Source: Klebsormidium nitens (Eukaryota > Streptophyta > Klebsormidiophyceae > Klebsormidiales > Klebsormidiaceae). From it: a stretch of DNA of 64,000 bases. Location of the stretch: the NCBI GenBank assembly GCA_000708835.1, contig DF236975.1:186001-250000 (forward strand). The letters run 5' to 3'. The notes under the pieces were generated by a model, which worked only from the letters and a program-made list of their open reading frames with translations, did not search any database and had not been told where the DNA came from. This document shows positions 61,535-64,000 of the stretch, one piece after another. Both the position numbers and the translations under genes were made by a program. Position 1 is the first letter of the stretch. Each line of letters opens with the position of its first letter.

Positions 61535-63971
61535 TCATCTCCTCCACGGCCCATCCCCCCCTTCCTGCACCAAGTCGTTCACCCACTGCAAATCCGGCTG
61601 TTCCCCCCCTCCGATCTGCCCTGCCCGTTGGCCCCCAGCCTGCCGTAAATCGCGGCCCTCAAATCCTTCCCCGACTCCACTCTCTGGGGGAGCTGAAACT
61701 CCGCCTCGTTTGCTGCTTCCCAAGGATTGCTCTGGCGGGTTGCGGGGGAGGCCGGCACGCTGATCGTCCTCCTGACAGCTGGCGAGTTCATTTGGAAGTT
61801 TGCATAGTCGAACGAGGAGCGGCGCGAGCCGTAGTCCATCGACTCCCGGTGCGAGGACCTCAGATCAATCGAGCCCCCGCGGTTATCCGAGTAACCCAAG
61901 TCGAATGACGAGCGCTGCGAAAAGCCGCCCATGTCGAACGAAGAGCGCTGCGAGGGGGGGAGGTCCATGGACGAGCGCTGGCTCTGCGGCGAGGGGGGGG
62001 GGTACTGGGGCCAATTCGCGCCGGGGGTCGACGCCCCCCGGATCTCCAGCTGGCACAAATGCGCGGCCAGAATCTCAGCCATCCGCTGCTGCGACTCGTC
62101 GTAGTGCCTGCCGGACCCCCCTGAAATGGGGATGGGAGACGAGGCGGGACTCTGGGATGCTGCGACCAGAGCAGCCGCCAGCTGAGCCTGCTGAATCTGC
62201 TCCTCGATGCTGGGCAGTTGCAAACGGGGGGGGAGGGATGAGGGACGTTCCAAACGGGGGGTTCCCGTCGGGGCCTGGCTGCGGGGGGGCATCTGATTGT
62301 TGGGGTAGTTTGAGGCTCTGTATGATTGGCGCGGGCTGAACGGTGCCGTGTGTCCCAGGGGGGACATGGGAGGGACCTGCTGACCCCCCCCCAGAGAAGG
62401 ATTCGAGTTGTAGTACGGCTGTGCGGAAGCGGGGGACCCCGGCTGGATTGGCGAGTACGCATTGTCAGGGCTGCAGGGGGGGGATGAGGGGGGGGTAACG
62501 GGGGCGGGGAAATTGCGTTGTGGCCGATGAGAATGGACGTGGGGGACGTCATTTGGCGCTTGGTGGGAGAGCCCTGCTTTTGGTGGGGTTTGTCGGCGTG
62601 GTTTGCGGCGGCGGCGGCGGCGGGGAGGAGGCGCAATTGCTCGGGGGTGTGCGCAAAGAAGCAGACCCTGCGGCGGCACTTGAGGCCGTCTTTGCAGGGC
62701 TGGGTGTGGTAGCGGGCGGGGTGGAGCCAACACTCAAAGACGCCGTGCTGGAAACAGATGTAGGAGTGTCAGTATGGCTTGTAACTTGGTTTGTCAACAT
62801 AAACCCATGCTGTTTGCTCCCTTGGACTTGAATCAGACGGAACCAGAAAACATTTCTGGATCCTGTCGGAAGTCAGGAGCAGCTTGCATAAATCACACTA
62901 GAGGAAACCCAACTCAAGAAGCAGATGTCAACCCCGATGGCATTCATGCCAAAATGTATAAAGAATGCTCTGAAGCATCTTACTTGAACCAGGAAATTCA
63001 ATGGAAGGCAATTCAAAGTGAGGGTTATGTAATACAAGCCCAACACTGAGGAACTGGGCCTGGCTTCCGTGTCTTCTTGCACATAATAGACAAGAAGCAG
63101 ATTGAGCTTACAGCAAATTCGCAGGCATCTCCCCTTCTGCAGGTCCCTTTCCGGAAGTCTGGGCAGGCGGTTCCACTGTAATGATACTTCCGGGGGTCCC
63201 TTCTGCAAACCGAGACAAATAACTTTGTTTAGAGCTGTTTTGTCCAATAATGGCCAGGACAACTGAATTGCAAGCTTACTGTGCCATGAGAGGTGGCAGG
63301 CAGTTTGAGCTAGGAAAGCATCCGGAGCAGCTGAGAACATCTACTGGGAGCTTGATAAGGGTCTGCAAAAGACCCAGCATGCAGTAGTCACCAAAATGAT
63401 GGCTACTTCAAATACCAGGCTTTCTTGTTGGAGTGTCCAATGAAGAGTAACTCTGAACAGCTCAACCTCCGACAGTGAAAGCTAGACTCAATCTGGAACA
63501 AAGAACTTCTCCCCATTTCCTTTGCTGGCAATCCAAGTTGCATCAAGAGGCCTATCACCAGATAAACCTGCTGACAGGCGGAAGCAGAATGTGCCGCCTT
63601 CTGGACAAGCCAGGTAAGGGGGGTGACATTCGAGCTGAGATGTTCCAGAAACCTTCAATATGCTCATCATTGCACGCATAAAGGTTGGAATCTGGCTCAA
63701 GGTAAAATCATGAGCTGGCACAGTAGACTGCTTGATGCTGGCTCCAGCTTCTAAACCGAGCTGAACTGAGCTAACCTCACCTTCTTGCCTTCTCCCCAGG
63801 GTGCGCAAAGGGACACTCGGTCCAGTCATGGCTGCGTCCCCTCATGCAGCGCCGCACCTTAAACTCGTACATCCGAAACTGATCACATGAGTAGATGTCG
63901 AGACCGCCCTCGCCCTTCTCATGCCCCCACTGCTCATCGTCAGTGTCCTTCCTCGGACCAAAAGCAGACAT
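61535..63971 (-). CDS. RR-type tandem CCCH zinc-finger protein, with two homopolymer frameshifts
   Basis: Exons are 63971-63781 (frame open beyond the right edge), 63202-63112 and 62747-61535. The plant RR-TZF core is complete: [42 protein letters not shown], then [39 protein letters not shown] and [15 protein letters not shown]. Such proteins bind AU-rich RNA and act in mRNA turnover in stress and hormone responses. Downstream the meaningful frame changes twice: near the two 8-G tracts at 62476-62483 and 62488-62495 into a Ser/Pro-rich tail with SQRSSFD repeats, then at the 7-C tract 61603-61609 into the conserved ending [12 protein letters not shown] (stop at 61535). Each change equals one missing base, which could be assembly error or true gene decay. 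The start ATG at 63971 is uncertain. Confidence 0.8.
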
Positions 63972-64000
63972 GGCCCTCTCTACTTCTGCATCCAGGTACT

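Noticed and set aside
62467-62495. A 29 bp GT-AG intron that would restore the CCCH protein frame
   Set aside because: Far too short for normal splicing; a homopolymer indel at the G8 tracts is the simpler explanation.

Overview
The window looks like nuclear DNA from a green-lineage (streptophyte) eukaryote, most likely a charophyte alga of the Klebsormidium type. The evidence is intron-dense genes with GT-AG borders, near-neutral base composition, and plant-type architectures: SF1 carrying an RRM, a MUR3-like GT47 enzyme and an RR-type tandem CCCH protein. A dynein roadblock light chain is also present. The species is an inference. All gene models were built by hand from reading frame, splice-site phase and remembered family motifs; no search was run.

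Layout: a two-domain GNAT acetyltransferase (minus, 1947-4747). A 2.4 kb divergent region with an AT-rich island. A six-exon GT47 exostosin/MUR3-like glycosyltransferase (plus, 7173-11525). A 20 kb NPC1-type sterol transporter of 28 recognised exons (minus, 12970-33299, first exon not found). A 2OG-Fe(II) dioxygenase (plus, 34349-37624). A dynein LC7/roadblock light chain (plus, 39522-41302). Splicing factor SF1/BBP (minus, 42244-47965). A small multi-CX9C protein (plus, 49957-50256). COG5 of the Golgi tethering complex (plus, 50410-59473). A tandem CCCH zinc-finger protein (minus, 61535 to the right edge, with two homopolymer frameshifts).

The genes are unrelated housekeeping genes rather than a cluster. 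Shared themes are only general: secretory and wall biology (GT47, COG5), sterol transport (NPC1) and RNA processing (SF1, CCCH protein).

The most unusual signal is a recurrent duplication of exon edges. In COG5 the 5' edges of exons 6, 8 and 10 and the 3' edge of exon 8 are each accompanied by two to four decayed tandem copies (about 105-180 bp spacing) that lie in the adjacent intron and often keep splice-site-like AG or GT dinucleotides. NPC1 shows one similar case. Other notable items are a GC-AG intron, an intron directly after an ATG, a MITE-like foldback element, a G-quadruplex candidate and a 5.7 kb intron inside the NPC1 sterol-sensing domain.
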